Source: Clostridia bacterium
GTDB taxonomy: Bacteria; Bacillota; Clostridia; Oscillospirales; CAG-272
DNA length: 63,949 nt
NCBI GenBank assembly: GCA_017461365.1
Contig: JAFTYG010000076.1
Location: 1 to 63,949 of the forward strand
Reading direction: 5' to 3'
Shown piece after piece: positions 15,675 to 25,365 of the stretch (within the stretch, counting starts at the first letter, position 1; every line of letters begins with the position of its first letter). The position numbers were made by a program, and so were the translations under genes. The notes under the pieces are model-generated. The model was not told the DNA's origin. It made no database searches and worked only from the letters and a program-made list of their open reading frames with translations.

Positions 15675-16346
15675 ATGGAAAATATAAAACGCATACGTCT
15701 TTTGATACTTGATCTTGACGGAACGATTGCCGACACGATAGGCTCTATCCGTGACGGAGTAAATATGGCTATGGAAAAATACGGCTTTCCCACAAAGACC
15801 TATGAACAAACGCGTATGAATATAGGAAACGGAGCGCGTGAGCTTGTGCGTCTTTCGATGCCTGCGTCGGCTTCTGCTGACGGGGAGCTCGTTGACAGAG
15901 TGCTTGCGGACTATGACAGAGCATACGGCATCACTTACAAAAACTGCGACAGATGCTACGACGGAATGAAAGAAGCGCTCATTACCCTCAAAGAAATAGG
16001 ATATACTCTTGCGGTGCTCTCGAACAAGCAGGATAAATTCGTAAAGGCTATGATAGGCGAGCTTCTTTCCGAGGGGCTTGTGTCTGTGACTATGGGGCAG
16101 ACCGAGCTACCCAAAAAGCCCGATCCGACGGTGCCTCTTATGATAGCTCGCGAGCTCGGCTTTGAGCCTGCGCAGACGGCGTTTGTCGGAGACAGCGATG
16201 TGGATATTATGACAGGCAAGAACGCGGGAATGTTCACTGTTGGATGCGCTTGGGGTTACCGAGACAGAGAAGTCCTTGAGAAGTCGGGGGCAGATGTTGT
16301 CCTTGATGCTCCCGCAGAGCTTTCAGAGATCTTTTCGGCATTTTAA
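15675..16346 (+). CDS. HAD-superfamily hydrolase, phosphoglycolate phosphatase-like
   Basis: 223 residues. Motif I LILDLDGTIADT gives the Asp nucleophile and acid/base (Asp13, Asp15); motif II is the AVLSNK segment; motif III/IV are the Lys of PKKPDP and GDSDVDIMTGKNAG near the C-terminus. The cap domain after motif I is helical, as in Gph/PgpX-type phosphatases of small phosphorylated metabolites (2-phosphoglycolate, nucleotides, PPi). Start ATG 15675 has AAAGGTG upstream; an earlier in-frame ATG at 15645 overlaps the promoter's start region and lacks an RBS. First gene of an operon with rimO and pgsA. Confidence 0.85.
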   Translation: MENIKRIRLLILDLDGTIADTIGSIRDGVNMAMEKYGFPTKTYEQTRMNIGNGARELVRLSMPASASADGELVDRVLADYDRAYGITYKNCDRCYDGMKEALITLKEIGYTLAVLSNKQDKFVKAMIGELLSEGLVSVTMGQTELPKKPDPTVPLMIARELGFEPAQTAFVGDSDVDIMTGKNAGMFTVGCAWGYRDREVLEKSGADVVLDAPAELSEIFSAF

Positions 16347-16383
16347 ATAATACTTTTGCATATTGATTGATAGAGGAGAAAAA

Positions 16384-17727
16384 ATGAAGATCGGATTTAT
16401 TTCTTTGGGTTGCTCGAAAAATCAGCTTGACACCGAGGTTATGCTCCATGAGGCGGCAAGCGCGGGATATGAGATAACTCCCGACGAGACCGAGGCGGAC
16501 GTTGTTATAATCAACACCTGCGGATTTATAGAAAACGCGAAGAAGGAAGCTATTGACAACATACTTGATATAGCTTGGCTGAAAAAGAACAGAGATCTTA
16601 AAGCCATAATCGTTACGGGCTGTCTTGCCGAGAGATACAGAGAGGGGATACTCGATGAATTTCCCGAGGTCGATGCGGTGCTCGGCGTAGGAAGCATACA
16701 CAATATCGTCGAGGCTATCGAGGCAGTTACCGTAAAAAAGAAAAAGGGCTCTAAGAGAAGATATTCCTCGTTCGAGGACAAAAATACGGTGCGTCTCGGC
16801 GGAGACAGAATACTGACAACACCCGAATACACCTCATACTTAAAGATAGCCGAGGGCTGTGACAACCGTTGCTCTTATTGCGCTATTCCGTCCATACGCG
16901 GCAATTTTAGAAGCCGTCCAATGGAGGAGCTTATCAAGGAGGCTAAGGATCTTGAGGCCCTCGGAGTCAAGGAGCTCAACATAATAGCTCAGGACATCAC
17001 GCGCTACGGTCTTGATCTTTACGGAAAGTACAGTCTCGCTGAGCTTATACACAGGATCACCGAGGCAACGGAGATACCGTGGATAAGACTTCTTTACTGC
17101 TATCCCGACAAGGTAACGGATGAGTTGATAGCCGAAATACGTGACAATCCGCGTGTGCTCAAATATATTGATATGCCCCTGCAACACATCAGCGACAGGA
17201 TGCTCACGGCGATGAACCGTCACGGCGACAGTGCGATGATAAAGGACGTTATCGCAAAGCTTCGCCGCGAGATACCCGAAATAGTTATCCGTACTACCTT
17301 TATAGTTGGCTTCCCCGGGGAGACCGAGGAGGATTTTTCGGAGCTTTGCGAGTTTGTCAAGGAGACGAAGTTCGAGCGTGCGGGCGTGTTCACTTACTCG
17401 CGCGAGGAGGATACGGCGGCGTACGATTTCCCCGATCAGATCGACGAGCAGGTAAAGCTCGACAGAATGGATATGGTAATGCGCGAGCAGCTTGAGATAA
17501 ACGAGGCGAGAAACAAGACTAAGGTCGGACAGGTGATCACAGTTCTTTGCGAGGACTTTGATCCCGTCAGCGAAGCGCATTTTGGACGCAGTGCTGAGGA
17601 TGCTCCCGAGATAGACGGAAAGGTATATTTCAAGGCGGACAGACGGATAGCTCCCGGTTCGTTCGTAAAGGTGAAGATACGCGAGGTGCTTGATTACGAC
17701 CTTATGGGAAGAGCCATACTCGATTGA
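16384..17727 (+). CDS. rimO: Ribosomal protein S12 methylthiotransferase RimO
   Basis: 447 residues. The UPF0004 domain binds the auxiliary 4Fe-4S cluster through SLGCSKNQ (Cys10), NTCGFI and VTGCLAERY; the radical-SAM core has GCDNRCSYCAIPSIRG (CxxxCxxC); a TRAM domain ends the protein (GKVYFKADRRIAPGSFVKVKI). RimO adds a methylthio group to a conserved aspartate of ribosomal protein S12 using two SAM. The SIRG after the cluster motif and the overall spacing favour RimO over MiaB or MtaB. ATG 16384 follows AGAGGAG. It shares the transcript with the HAD hydrolase and pgsA. Confidence 0.95.
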   Translation: MKIGFISLGCSKNQLDTEVMLHEAASAGYEITPDETEADVVIINTCGFIENAKKEAIDNILDIAWLKKNRDLKAIIVTGCLAERYREGILDEFPEVDAVLGVGSIHNIVEAIEAVTVKKKKGSKRRYSSFEDKNTVRLGGDRILTTPEYTSYLKIAEGCDNRCSYCAIPSIRGNFRSRPMEELIKEAKDLEALGVKELNIIAQDITRYGLDLYGKYSLAELIHRITEATEIPWIRLLYCYPDKVTDELIAEIRDNPRVLKYIDMPLQHISDRMLTAMNRHGDSAMIKDVIAKLRREIPEIVIRTTFIVGFPGETEEDFSELCEFVKETKFERAGVFTYSREEDTAAYDFPDQIDEQVKLDRMDMVMREQLEINEARNKTKVGQVITVLCEDFDPVSEAHFGRSAEDAPEIDGKVYFKADRRIAPGSFVKVKIREVLDYDLMGRAILD

Positions 17728-17745
17728 TTTTAAGGAGAATTTGAT

Positions 17746-18375
17746 ATGAAAATGAATTTGCCTAACAAACTTACGGTGCTCAGACTTTGTCTTGTTCCCG
17801 TGCTTATCATTTTCGGTATGTTGCCCGAAGCGTGGATACCGTGGTATATCTCTTATACCGTATGCGCAGCTTTGTTTATCGGTACGGCAATTACCGATAT
17901 GCTTGACGGAAAGATAGCGAGAAAGAACAACCTTGTTACCGATTTCGGAAAGTTCCTCGATCCCGTTGCGGACAAATTTATGGTCATCGGCGCAATGTTC
18001 GTGATACTTTACAAGTTTGACAATCTTCGCACAATAATGATATTTGCGCTTCTTATCGTGGTGTTCCGCGAGCTTGCGGTAACGTCTATGCGTCTTGTGG
18101 TATCGACGGGGCAGAATATCGTTGTTGCGGCAAATAAGCTCGGAAAGCTCAAGACGGTGTTGCAGATCGTGGCTATCTCCACGGTGTTTTTAGAGCCCGT
18201 GGTACAGCTCTGCGTTATGAAAATAGGTGAGCTTATCACAAAGCAGAGTCTTGCGTGGAGAACCGATATAATACCGCTTACGTGGATAACGCTTGCGCTC
18301 TCTATCGTTCTTACCGTATGGTCGGGCGTGGCTTATCTTAAAGCATATTGGAAATATCTCGATCCCGAGAAATAA
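17746..18375 (+). CDS. pgsA: CDP-diacylglycerol-glycerol-3-phosphate 3-phosphatidyltransferase
   Basis: 209 residues, membrane bound. It carries the CDP-alcohol phosphotransferase motif (DMLDGKIARK followed by GKFLDPVADK; DGxxAR...GxxxDxxxD). PgsA makes phosphatidylglycerol phosphate from CDP-diacylglycerol and glycerol-3-phosphate, the committed step to phosphatidylglycerol and cardiolipin. Hydrophobic helices surround the motif and the C-terminus ends in two more. AAGGAG precedes ATG 17746, 18 bases after rimO. Last gene of the operon, followed by a terminator. Confidence 0.93.
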   Translation: MKMNLPNKLTVLRLCLVPVLIIFGMLPEAWIPWYISYTVCAALFIGTAITDMLDGKIARKNNLVTDFGKFLDPVADKFMVIGAMFVILYKFDNLRTIMIFALLIVVFRELAVTSMRLVVSTGQNIVVAANKLGKLKTVLQIVAISTVFLEPVVQLCVMKIGELITKQSLAWRTDIIPLTWITLALSIVLTVWSGVAYLKAYWKYLDPEK

Positions 18376-18382
18376 AAAATAC

Positions 18383-18425
18383 AGCTCGGCTTGCTTATCA
18401 AATCGATGAGCAAGCCGAGCTTTTG
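18383..18425 (+). terminator. Terminator of the HAD-rimO-pgsA operon
   Basis: GCTCGGCTTGCT / AGCAAGCCGAGC stem followed by TTTTG. Confidence 0.85.
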
Positions 18426-18445
18426 TAATTGTTGTAGCTGTGATG

Positions 18446-18618
18446 TTCCAAATTGAAGTTTATCTTTTTCGCCGTTGGCGAAAAGGCACGAACGAGGTTC
18501 CTACTCCGCTGCGCTCCGTGGCAAGAACAGAGTTCATACTCCGCTGCGCTCCGTGGCAAGAACATAGTTCTTTCTCCGCTGCGCTCCGTGGGTAAGTGCG
18601 TCAAATTCCAATTTGTAT
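18446..18618. repeat. Intergenic repeat element, family A copy 1 (MITE-like)
   Basis: The left end TTCCAAATTGAAGTTTATC runs into a CTTTTTCGCC-GTT-GGCGAAAAG hairpin; the right end TCAAATTCCAATTTGTAT is its inverted partner. The left 40 bases match, nearly base for base in reverse complement, the right end of the element at 52862-53029, and the ends also match those at 49050-49229. The centre differs: here it is a 35-base tandem repeat. No coding capacity is seen. Confidence 0.7.
18497..18600. repeat. 35-base tandem repeat, three copies
   Basis: The segment CTCCGCTGCGCTCCGTGG recurs at 18504, 18539 and 18574, an exact 35-base period, within units GTTC..CTCCGCTGCG...GGCAAGAACA. A partial fourth unit precedes it (GGCACGAACGAG, 18485-18496). 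It is nested inside the family A element. There are no unique spacers, so it is not a CRISPR array. Confidence 0.85.
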
Positions 18619-18623
18619 CTTAA

Positions 18624-19076
18624 CTAAACAACAAATCCCTTATAAATATCTGCCGCATATGCGTAGAGTGCGGAATATACAAAAAACCATGCGGGAGCAT
18701 ACGTTACTGCAAGCACCGCATCGATCACTGTTCCCAATGCGGAGGGCTTCCTTATGCGGCAGAGGATATACAACCCGACAAACAGCAAAAACGCCGCAAG
18801 GCTAAACGCCATAAGAGCAATACTTGTGGGATAGCGTATAGGATGTCTTGAGGGGTTCGTCATAACATGACACAGCGCAAACGAGCAGAAGCCGTAAGCT
18901 CCGAGCGCGGAGGTCAATGACAGACCGAACGCGCAAAGTCGGGTGCTTACCGAGGCAATGCCTGAAAGCTTTTTTCTCAGCGCAACATCTGCGATAGCGT
19001 GGAATAGTATAGGAAAGAAAAAGAGTGTCACCAAAAAGAGGATATAATTGTATTGCAAAGCCGAGAGCTCAGGCAT
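18624..19076 (-). CDS. Small integral membrane protein of unknown function
   Basis: 150 residues with about four hydrophobic segments (near 10-30, 45-70, 82-107 and 118-145) and short charged loops; no family motif recognised. Its ATG lies four bases after the stop of the sugar-phosphate isomerase gene, so it is translated with it. The C-terminus ends DIYKGFVV. It could be an inner-membrane accessory protein, but nothing in the sequence gives a function. Confidence 0.65.
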   Translation of the reverse strand: MPELSALQYNYILFLVTLFFFPILFHAIADVALRKKLSGIASVSTRLCAFGLSLTSALGAYGFCSFALCHVMTNPSRHPIRYPTSIALMAFSLAAFLLFVGLYILCRIRKPSALGTVIDAVLAVTYAPAWFFVYSALYAYAADIYKGFVV

Positions 19077-19080
19077 AAGC

Positions 19081-19920
19081 TCATTTACAATAGTCCTCTC
19101 CCATTATCTCCGCTACAAGTACGGGCAGAGTGCTGAGCATCACGTCAGAGGCTTCAGGGGAGAGCTTGCTTGACAGCACGATCTCCAAGGAGAACACACC
19201 GTCAAATCCGACCTCTTTGAGTGCCGCGTAAAACTCTTTCCAATCTATCTTTCCGAAGAATGGGAACAGATGGTCGTCCTTGTACTTTGAATTGTCGTGT
19301 ACGTGCAGGACTCGCAGATCCTTGCCTGCCATTCTTACCGCATCTGCAGGAGATACACCGAGTATATTCGAGTGTCCCGTATCAAGGCAGAGCTTAAAAT
19401 TATCGTCGTTTATCTCACGGACAAAGCGCAGAGTTTCATCGGGGGGAGAGATACGCAGAGCGGGGAATGGCATATTTTCATAGCAGATAGTTATGCCGCG
19501 TTCCTTGGCGTAGGGAAGAAGATCGCGGAAAAATTCAAGATTTATGCGCCAGAATTCCTCGGCGTCGGGCTCATTCTTTGAGCCATAGGGCATAACGGGG
19601 TGGATAACCCAATTTTCACAACCTACAGCCGCTGTTGCGCGCAGACTTCTTTTCATTACCTCGGCGCGGGTACGTCTTTCCTCGGGGGTACTGTCCTTTG
19701 GTGGGTGTATCCACGGACCGTGTACCTGATTTATCGTTACGCCCGCCGCATCGGCAAGAGCCTTTTCATGCAGAGCGCTTTCTATATATTGCTCCTCCGT
19801 AAGCCCATTGAGCTCTCCCTCAAAGGGAACGTCGGCATAGTCGAAGCCGTATTCCTTTATTTTGTTGTATCTATCGTCTCCGTACCTCATAAAGGCACGG
19901 GTGCTTATTCCTAATTTCAT
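19081..19920 (-). CDS. Sugar phosphate isomerase/epimerase family protein (AP-endonuclease-2 type TIM barrel)
   Basis: 279 residues from ATG 19920, which has AAAGGCGG upstream. The barrel shows the usual metal-ligand strands: ICYENMPF (Glu), FKLCLDTGHSNIL (Asp, His), LRVLHVHDNSKYKDDHLFPF (His) and FSLEIVLS (Glu near the end). This pattern is that of xylose isomerase-like sugar epimerases and inositol-pathway isomerases; the substrate cannot be assigned. The protein is cytoplasmic. It has its own promoter and is followed by the small membrane protein gene in the same operon. Confidence 0.85.
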   Translation of the reverse strand: MKLGISTRAFMRYGDDRYNKIKEYGFDYADVPFEGELNGLTEEQYIESALHEKALADAAGVTINQVHGPWIHPPKDSTPEERRTRAEVMKRSLRATAAVGCENWVIHPVMPYGSKNEPDAEEFWRINLEFFRDLLPYAKERGITICYENMPFPALRISPPDETLRFVREINDDNFKLCLDTGHSNILGVSPADAVRMAGKDLRVLHVHDNSKYKDDHLFPFFGKIDWKEFYAALKEVGFDGVFSLEIVLSSKLSPEASDVMLSTLPVLVAEIMGEDYCK

Positions 19921-19950
19921 TTTTTTACCGCCTTTCATATTGTTGGGTAT

Positions 19951-19979
19951 ATTATATCACATAAAGCAAAAAAATTCAA
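19951..19979 (-). promoter_or_regulatory. Promoter of the isomerase operon
   Basis: Minus strand TTGAAT (19979-19974), 17-base spacer, TATAAT (19956-19951). Confidence 0.75.
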
Positions 19980-20062
19980 TAAAATAAAAAAACAAACGAA
20001 AACAAGCAAAAAATTCAGACCTTTGTAAAAAAATAAAACATTAAAAAATCTCTGACACAGCG

Positions 20063-20095
20063 CGAGGCTGAGCCACATTTATTGGCTCAGCCTCG
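20063..20095. terminator. Strong hairpin after the sialidase-like gene
   Basis: CGAGGCTGAGCCA / TGGCTCAGCCTCG with a 7-base loop, just past the stop codon on the minus strand. The U-run is displaced (a T-run about 20 bases further), so it is a probable but not classical terminator. Confidence 0.65.
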
Positions 20096-20101
20096 TATAG
20101 A

Positions 20102-21265
20102 TCAGTTTTCTTCAAGCTCGGAGAAATATACCTTTGTTATTTTCTCGCTGTTAAGTGTATAGTCCGAGCCGTCGCTGTGGTAGTAGGAGACCACAAAGCC
20201 GTCGGATGTCTCGCAGATAGCGGGGTAGCAGTAGCTGTCCTTGTAGTCGTCCTCCAAAAGATATGCCGACTCCGCAAAATGCGCAAGTCCGCCCGCTGCA
20301 AAGGTTTTTCCCGTTGTATCAAATGAGCGTCCGTCGTCAATGCTGACAGCGCAGACAAAGGGGGTGCGCTTGGTGTTCTTTCTTGCCGAATAGTCGGTGC
20401 GGAGAACATTGTAGGACAGGGGATTGAATATGGCTACCGTGTATTTACCTACCTTTTTTACTCTCATAGGTGAGTCGGGGGAGGTAAAGCAGAAATTGGG
20501 AGCTACGGGTGCCCAGGTCTTGCCGTTGTCCTTTGAGAAGGTCTGATACTGATGACCGTATGCCGATCTGAAATAGAGCCAAAGCTCGCCGTTTTCGTAT
20601 TCGTAGATGCCGGGCTCTGCAAAGCCTGTAGTGTCGGTGTAGGGGGAATGTATCTCGCAGTCAAGGGAATACCAGCTCTTTCCGTTGTCGTCGGAGGCAG
20701 AGATAAGAATAACACCGCCCGTTTCAAGTATCACATTTCCGTTCTTGTCAAATACCGTGTCACAGCTCTTTCCGTGGAGCGCCATTGGCACAAGTATGCG
20801 TCCGTCGCGCTGAACCGTCACGCCGTCGTTTATCACGCAATAATAGCCGTCGTCGATGCCGAGCTCACGGGGCTCACTGAAGCTCTTTCCCTCGTCCTTT
20901 GAATAGCGGAATAGGGGCATACATATGATATTTCCGTTTGCCTGTCTTTCCTTGCGGAGGTAAACACAGCCGACCTCACCGCTCTTCATACGGAAAAGGC
21001 TGACAGACATTATGTTTTCGGCTTTTTCATCCTTTTCAAAAAGGACAAATGGCTTGCTAAAGCTCTCTCCCTCGTCGTAAGAATAGCAGGCGCTTATGCG
21101 CGCTGTGCAGTGATCTGCCCAGCCGTCACCGTAGTATTCTGTATATGCGTGAAGTATCGAGCCGTCATTCAGTCTTATAAAAGTGCCCTCGCCGTTTCGG
21201 GGATTGCCCTCTTTAGTATGTAAAAACGCGACCTCACGTCCGATTTTTTTAAGTCCTTTGTTCAT
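20102..21265 (-). CDS. BNR/Asp-box repeat protein, sialidase-like glycoside hydrolase fold
   Basis: 387 residues with five Asp boxes (SYDEGESF, SKDEGKSF, SDDNGKSW, SKDNGKTW, SIDDGRSF), the mark of a six-bladed sialidase beta-propeller; an RLNDGSILHAY strand opens the first blade. Sialidases cleave terminal sialic acids, but many BNR proteins of this size are not sialidases and the arginine triad cannot be placed with certainty. There is no signal peptide, which argues for a cytoplasmic enzyme acting on imported glycans. GGAGG precedes ATG 21265. It lies alone between the isomerase operon and groESL, with its own promoter. Confidence 0.75.
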   Translation of the reverse strand: MNKGLKKIGREVAFLHTKEGNPRNGEGTFIRLNDGSILHAYTEYYGDGWADHCTARISACYSYDEGESFSKPFVLFEKDEKAENIMSVSLFRMKSGEVGCVYLRKERQANGNIICMPLFRYSKDEGKSFSEPRELGIDDGYYCVINDGVTVQRDGRILVPMALHGKSCDTVFDKNGNVILETGGVILISASDDNGKSWYSLDCEIHSPYTDTTGFAEPGIYEYENGELWLYFRSAYGHQYQTFSKDNGKTWAPVAPNFCFTSPDSPMRVKKVGKYTVAIFNPLSYNVLRTDYSARKNTKRTPFVCAVSIDDGRSFDTTGKTFAAGGLAHFAESAYLLEDDYKDSYCYPAICETSDGFVVSYYHSDGSDYTLNSEKITKVYFSELEEN

Positions 21266-21296
21266 TATATACCTCCGAGTTTATTTAGGATACTTG

Positions 21297-21325
21297 ATTA
21301 TAGCAAAAAAAAGCTTTGATTTCAA
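21297..21325 (-). promoter_or_regulatory. Promoter of the sialidase-like gene
   Basis: Minus strand TTGAAA (21325-21320), 17-base spacer, TATAAT (21302-21297). Confidence 0.75.
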
Positions 21326-21330
21326 TTCAA

Positions 21331-21365
21331 AAAAAGGACAACAAATAATTTTGCTGTCCTTTTTG
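21331..21365 (-). terminator. Terminator of the groESL operon
   Basis: AAAAAGGACA / TGTCCTTTTT stem with U-run on the minus strand, 19 bases past the groEL stop and directly before the next promoter. Confidence 0.8.
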
Positions 21366-21383
21366 TATATTTTGGGAGGGTTA

Positions 21384-23057
<1,674 letters not shown>

Positions 23058-23342
23058 TTACTCAACAATAGCGAGAATGTCGCTCTGACGTACGATGCTG
23101 TATTCAATGCCGTCTGCCTTCACCTCTGTGCCCGAGTACTTGGATGTTATGACCTTGTCTCCGACTTTAACGGTCATAACTACCTCCTTGCCGTCTACCA
23201 TTCCGCCGGGGCCTACTGCTACTACCTCAGCTATCTGGGGCTTCTCCTGCGCCGAGGGTGTAAGTATGATACCGCTGGTCGTCTTTTCCTCCGCCTCAAC
23301 GGGCTTTACAACAACTCTGTCTGCTAAAGGTCTGATTGTCAT
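23058..23342 (-). CDS. groES: Co-chaperonin GroES (10 kDa)
   Basis: 94 residues beginning MTIRPLADRVVVKP with the mobile loop EAEEKTTSGIILT and a C-terminal SDILAIVE, the full GroES pattern. The heptamer caps GroEL. AGGAGG precedes ATG 23342. First gene of the operon; the CIRCE operator lies 55 bases upstream. Confidence 0.99.
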   Translation of the reverse strand: MTIRPLADRVVVKPVEAEEKTTSGIILTPSAQEKPQIAEVVAVGPGGMVDGKEVVMTVKVGDKVITSKYSGTEVKADGIEYSIVRQSDILAIVE

Positions 23343-23396
23343 TTTTAGATCCTCCTTTTAATAAATATTTATTGTTATGATTTTTTAATCTATGTT

Positions 23397-23423
23397 TTGG
23401 CACTCGCAAACCCTGAGTGCTAA
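23397..23423 (-). promoter_or_regulatory. CIRCE operator (HrcA binding site) of groESL
   Basis: TTGGCACTC-N9-GAGTGCTAA, one mismatch from the consensus TTAGCACTC-N9-GAGTGCTAA. HrcA represses groESL here until heat shock. A TATAAT-like -10 lies just upstream in the direction of transcription (TATAATCTG near 23436-23431). Confidence 0.95.
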
Positions 23424-23571
23424 TCACAGATTATATTTTACACCTTTTTTTAGAAAAATCAAGTGTTTTTTCAATAATTAACAGTTAATTAACATTTTAT
23501 TCGCACTTGTAGAGTGCTAAAGCATCTTTTTGCGGCGAGATAGAATAAAAACATACAAAATCGGAGGAAAA

Positions 23572-24891
23572 ATGATAGATCTGCTCAATAAATACGTTCT
23601 CGGGGCGGCTGTGCCGAGCTTGCTTGTGATATTCGGAATTTATTTTGGCTTTCGTCTCGGATGGTTTCATATTCTTCATCCGATAAAGACGGTGAGGCTT
23701 GCGCTGTCGGGCGGAGGTAAGCAGGCATTCTCCGCGCTTACTTTAGCGCTTGCGGGGACTCTTGGTGTGGGGAATATCGTGGGAGTTGCGGCGGCTATTG
23801 CGGGAGGCGGATGCGGCGCGGTGTTCTGGATGTGGGTAAGCGCATTTTTCGCTATGATATTAAAATATTCCGAGATCGTTTTGGCTATGCGTCACCGAAG
23901 ATATGATAAGAACGAAAACGCTCACGGCTCGGCAATGTATTATATAAATGATAGCTTTTTGTCAAGAGGCTATAAAAAAACGGGCGCGATCCTGTCTGCC
24001 GTCTTTGCGCTTTTCTTCATTCTGAATTCGCTTACGATGGGAAGCCTGATACAGGTCGGCGCTGTCACGGACTCTCTCAGTTCCGCATTTTCCGTGCCCG
24101 AGCCGATTACTGCGGCAGCTCTCGCGGCGCTCACGCTTTTCGTTCTGCTTGGAGGGAAAAATACAGTGCTCAAGCTCACCGAAAGGATAGTTCCCTTGAT
24201 GACGCTCTGCGTTCTCGTTCTCTCTGCCGCCGTCCTTGTGATAAAGGCAGAGGCGCTTCCCTCGGCTTTTGCGAGAATATTCTCCGAGGCGCTTGACTTT
24301 CGCGCCGTGGGCGGAGGTGTGTTCGGATTTTTTCTGTCCGACGCGGTCCGTCTTGGAACGATGCGCGGGCTCGTTTCTAATGAGGCGGGATGCGGTACGT
24401 CGCCCACGGCGCACGCCGAATCTAAAAACGCTCTGCCCGCTGTTCAAGGGATCTGGGGCATATTCGAGGTATTTGTAGATACCATAATTTTGTGTACCGT
24501 TACGGCGCTTGTAATAATAGTCAGCGGTGTGCCGCTTGAGGGGGAGAGCTTTATGGATATGACACTTTCCGCCTATGCGTCGGTGCTTGGCGAATGGTCG
24601 TCGTATCTGCTTGCAGCGGCGGTGCTCTGCTTCGGATTTGCCACGGTGGTGTGCTGGTCGCACTACGGCAAGGAGGGCGTGCATTATCTTTCGGAAAAGC
24701 CGTGGGCAAGAAGAGCGTTTTGCATAGTTTACGTCTGTTCGGTGCTCCTTGGAGGCTTTGTATCCTCGGGCGCGCCGTGGCGACTTGCCGATCTTGCCAT
24801 CGGAGCTATGACGGTGATAAATCTTTTCGTCCTCTTCCTTGCACGTAAGGAGATAGATGAGGAGAGTCGACTTTTACTCAAAAAGAGTTGA
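23572..24891 (+). CDS. Alanine/glycine:cation symporter family protein (AGCS)
   Basis: 439 residues, about ten membrane segments. It has LALAGTLGVGNIVGVAAAIAGGG, the AGCS family signature region, and RLGTMRGLVSNEAGCGTSP in the middle. These proteins import alanine or glycine with Na+ or H+. The start at ATG 23572 is fixed by GGAGG; an upstream in-frame ATG lacks an RBS. It is slightly shorter than AlsT proteins (about 450-480). The gene stands divergent from groESL. Its stop codon overlaps the promoter of the next gene. Confidence 0.9.
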   Translation: MIDLLNKYVLGAAVPSLLVIFGIYFGFRLGWFHILHPIKTVRLALSGGGKQAFSALTLALAGTLGVGNIVGVAAAIAGGGCGAVFWMWVSAFFAMILKYSEIVLAMRHRRYDKNENAHGSAMYYINDSFLSRGYKKTGAILSAVFALFFILNSLTMGSLIQVGAVTDSLSSAFSVPEPITAAALAALTLFVLLGGKNTVLKLTERIVPLMTLCVLVLSAAVLVIKAEALPSAFARIFSEALDFRAVGGGVFGFFLSDAVRLGTMRGLVSNEAGCGTSPTAHAESKNALPAVQGIWGIFEVFVDTIILCTVTALVIIVSGVPLEGESFMDMTLSAYASVLGEWSSYLLAAAVLCFGFATVVCWSHYGKEGVHYLSEKPWARRAFCIVYVCSVLLGGFVSSGAPWRLADLAIGAMTVINLFVLFLARKEIDEESRLLLKKS

Positions 24892-24916
24892 CTTTTTTCT
24901 GTCTTTGTGTTATCAT
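24888..24916 (+). promoter_or_regulatory. Promoter of the pyrophosphatase-like gene
   Basis: TTGACT (24888-24893, overlapping the symporter stop codon), 17-base spacer, TATCAT (24911-24916). Confidence 0.65.
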
Positions 24917-24944
24917 AAACAAAAATACACATAGGGAGACAGAT

Positions 24945-25316
24945 ATGAATTTCGAAGAAAGAAAAGCGCTTGTGAGGTGGTATCTGGGCAAGACGATAAA
25001 GATAGGGATAGACAGACCTATCGGATATATTCACAAAAAGGAAAAATATACGCTTGAATATAAAATAAATTACGGATATATTCCGAACGTCCTCGGTGGG
25101 GACGGAGAGGAGCTTGACGTTTATCTGCTCGGAGTTGATACGCCCGTTGAGGAATACACGGGCAGAGTTATAGCCATAGCTCACAGGCGGAACGACGTTG
25201 AGGATAAGCTCGTAATGGCGCCCGAGGGTGTTATGCTTTCGGCAGAGGAGATATATAAAGAAATAGAATTTCAGGAACGCTATTACGATACGTATATAGA
25301 AACGCTCGGGGAATAA
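24945..25316 (+). CDS. Short inorganic pyrophosphatase-like protein
   Basis: 123 residues resembling the core of family I soluble pyrophosphatase: EYKINYGYIPNVLGGDGEELDVYLLG matches the family's NYGxIPxT...DGDPLDVxxL signature, except that the third acidic residue is Glu instead of Asp (DGEELD). Family I enzymes are about 170-180 residues, so the N-terminal strand with the first metal ligands is largely absent. It may be a true short PPase of Clostridia or a relative with another phosphate substrate. ATG 24945 follows AGGGAGA. A thioredoxin-like gene follows 49 bases on. Confidence 0.7.
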   Translation: MNFEERKALVRWYLGKTIKIGIDRPIGYIHKKEKYTLEYKINYGYIPNVLGGDGEELDVYLLGVDTPVEEYTGRVIAIAHRRNDVEDKLVMAPEGVMLSAEEIYKEIEFQERYYDTYIETLGE

Positions 25317-25365
25317 GCGGCTGCAGGTTGGGCACACTAAACGTATAAAAATACGGAGGTGCGCT

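Noticed and set aside
18497-18600. CRISPR-like direct repeats
   Set aside because: The 35-base units abut each other without unique spacers and there are no cas genes, so it is a plain tandem repeat.
23502-23520. Second CIRCE-like site (GCACTTGTAGAGTGCTAA) before the alanine symporter
   Set aside because: The spacer between half-sites is only about three bases rather than nine and the left half is poor; probably chance.
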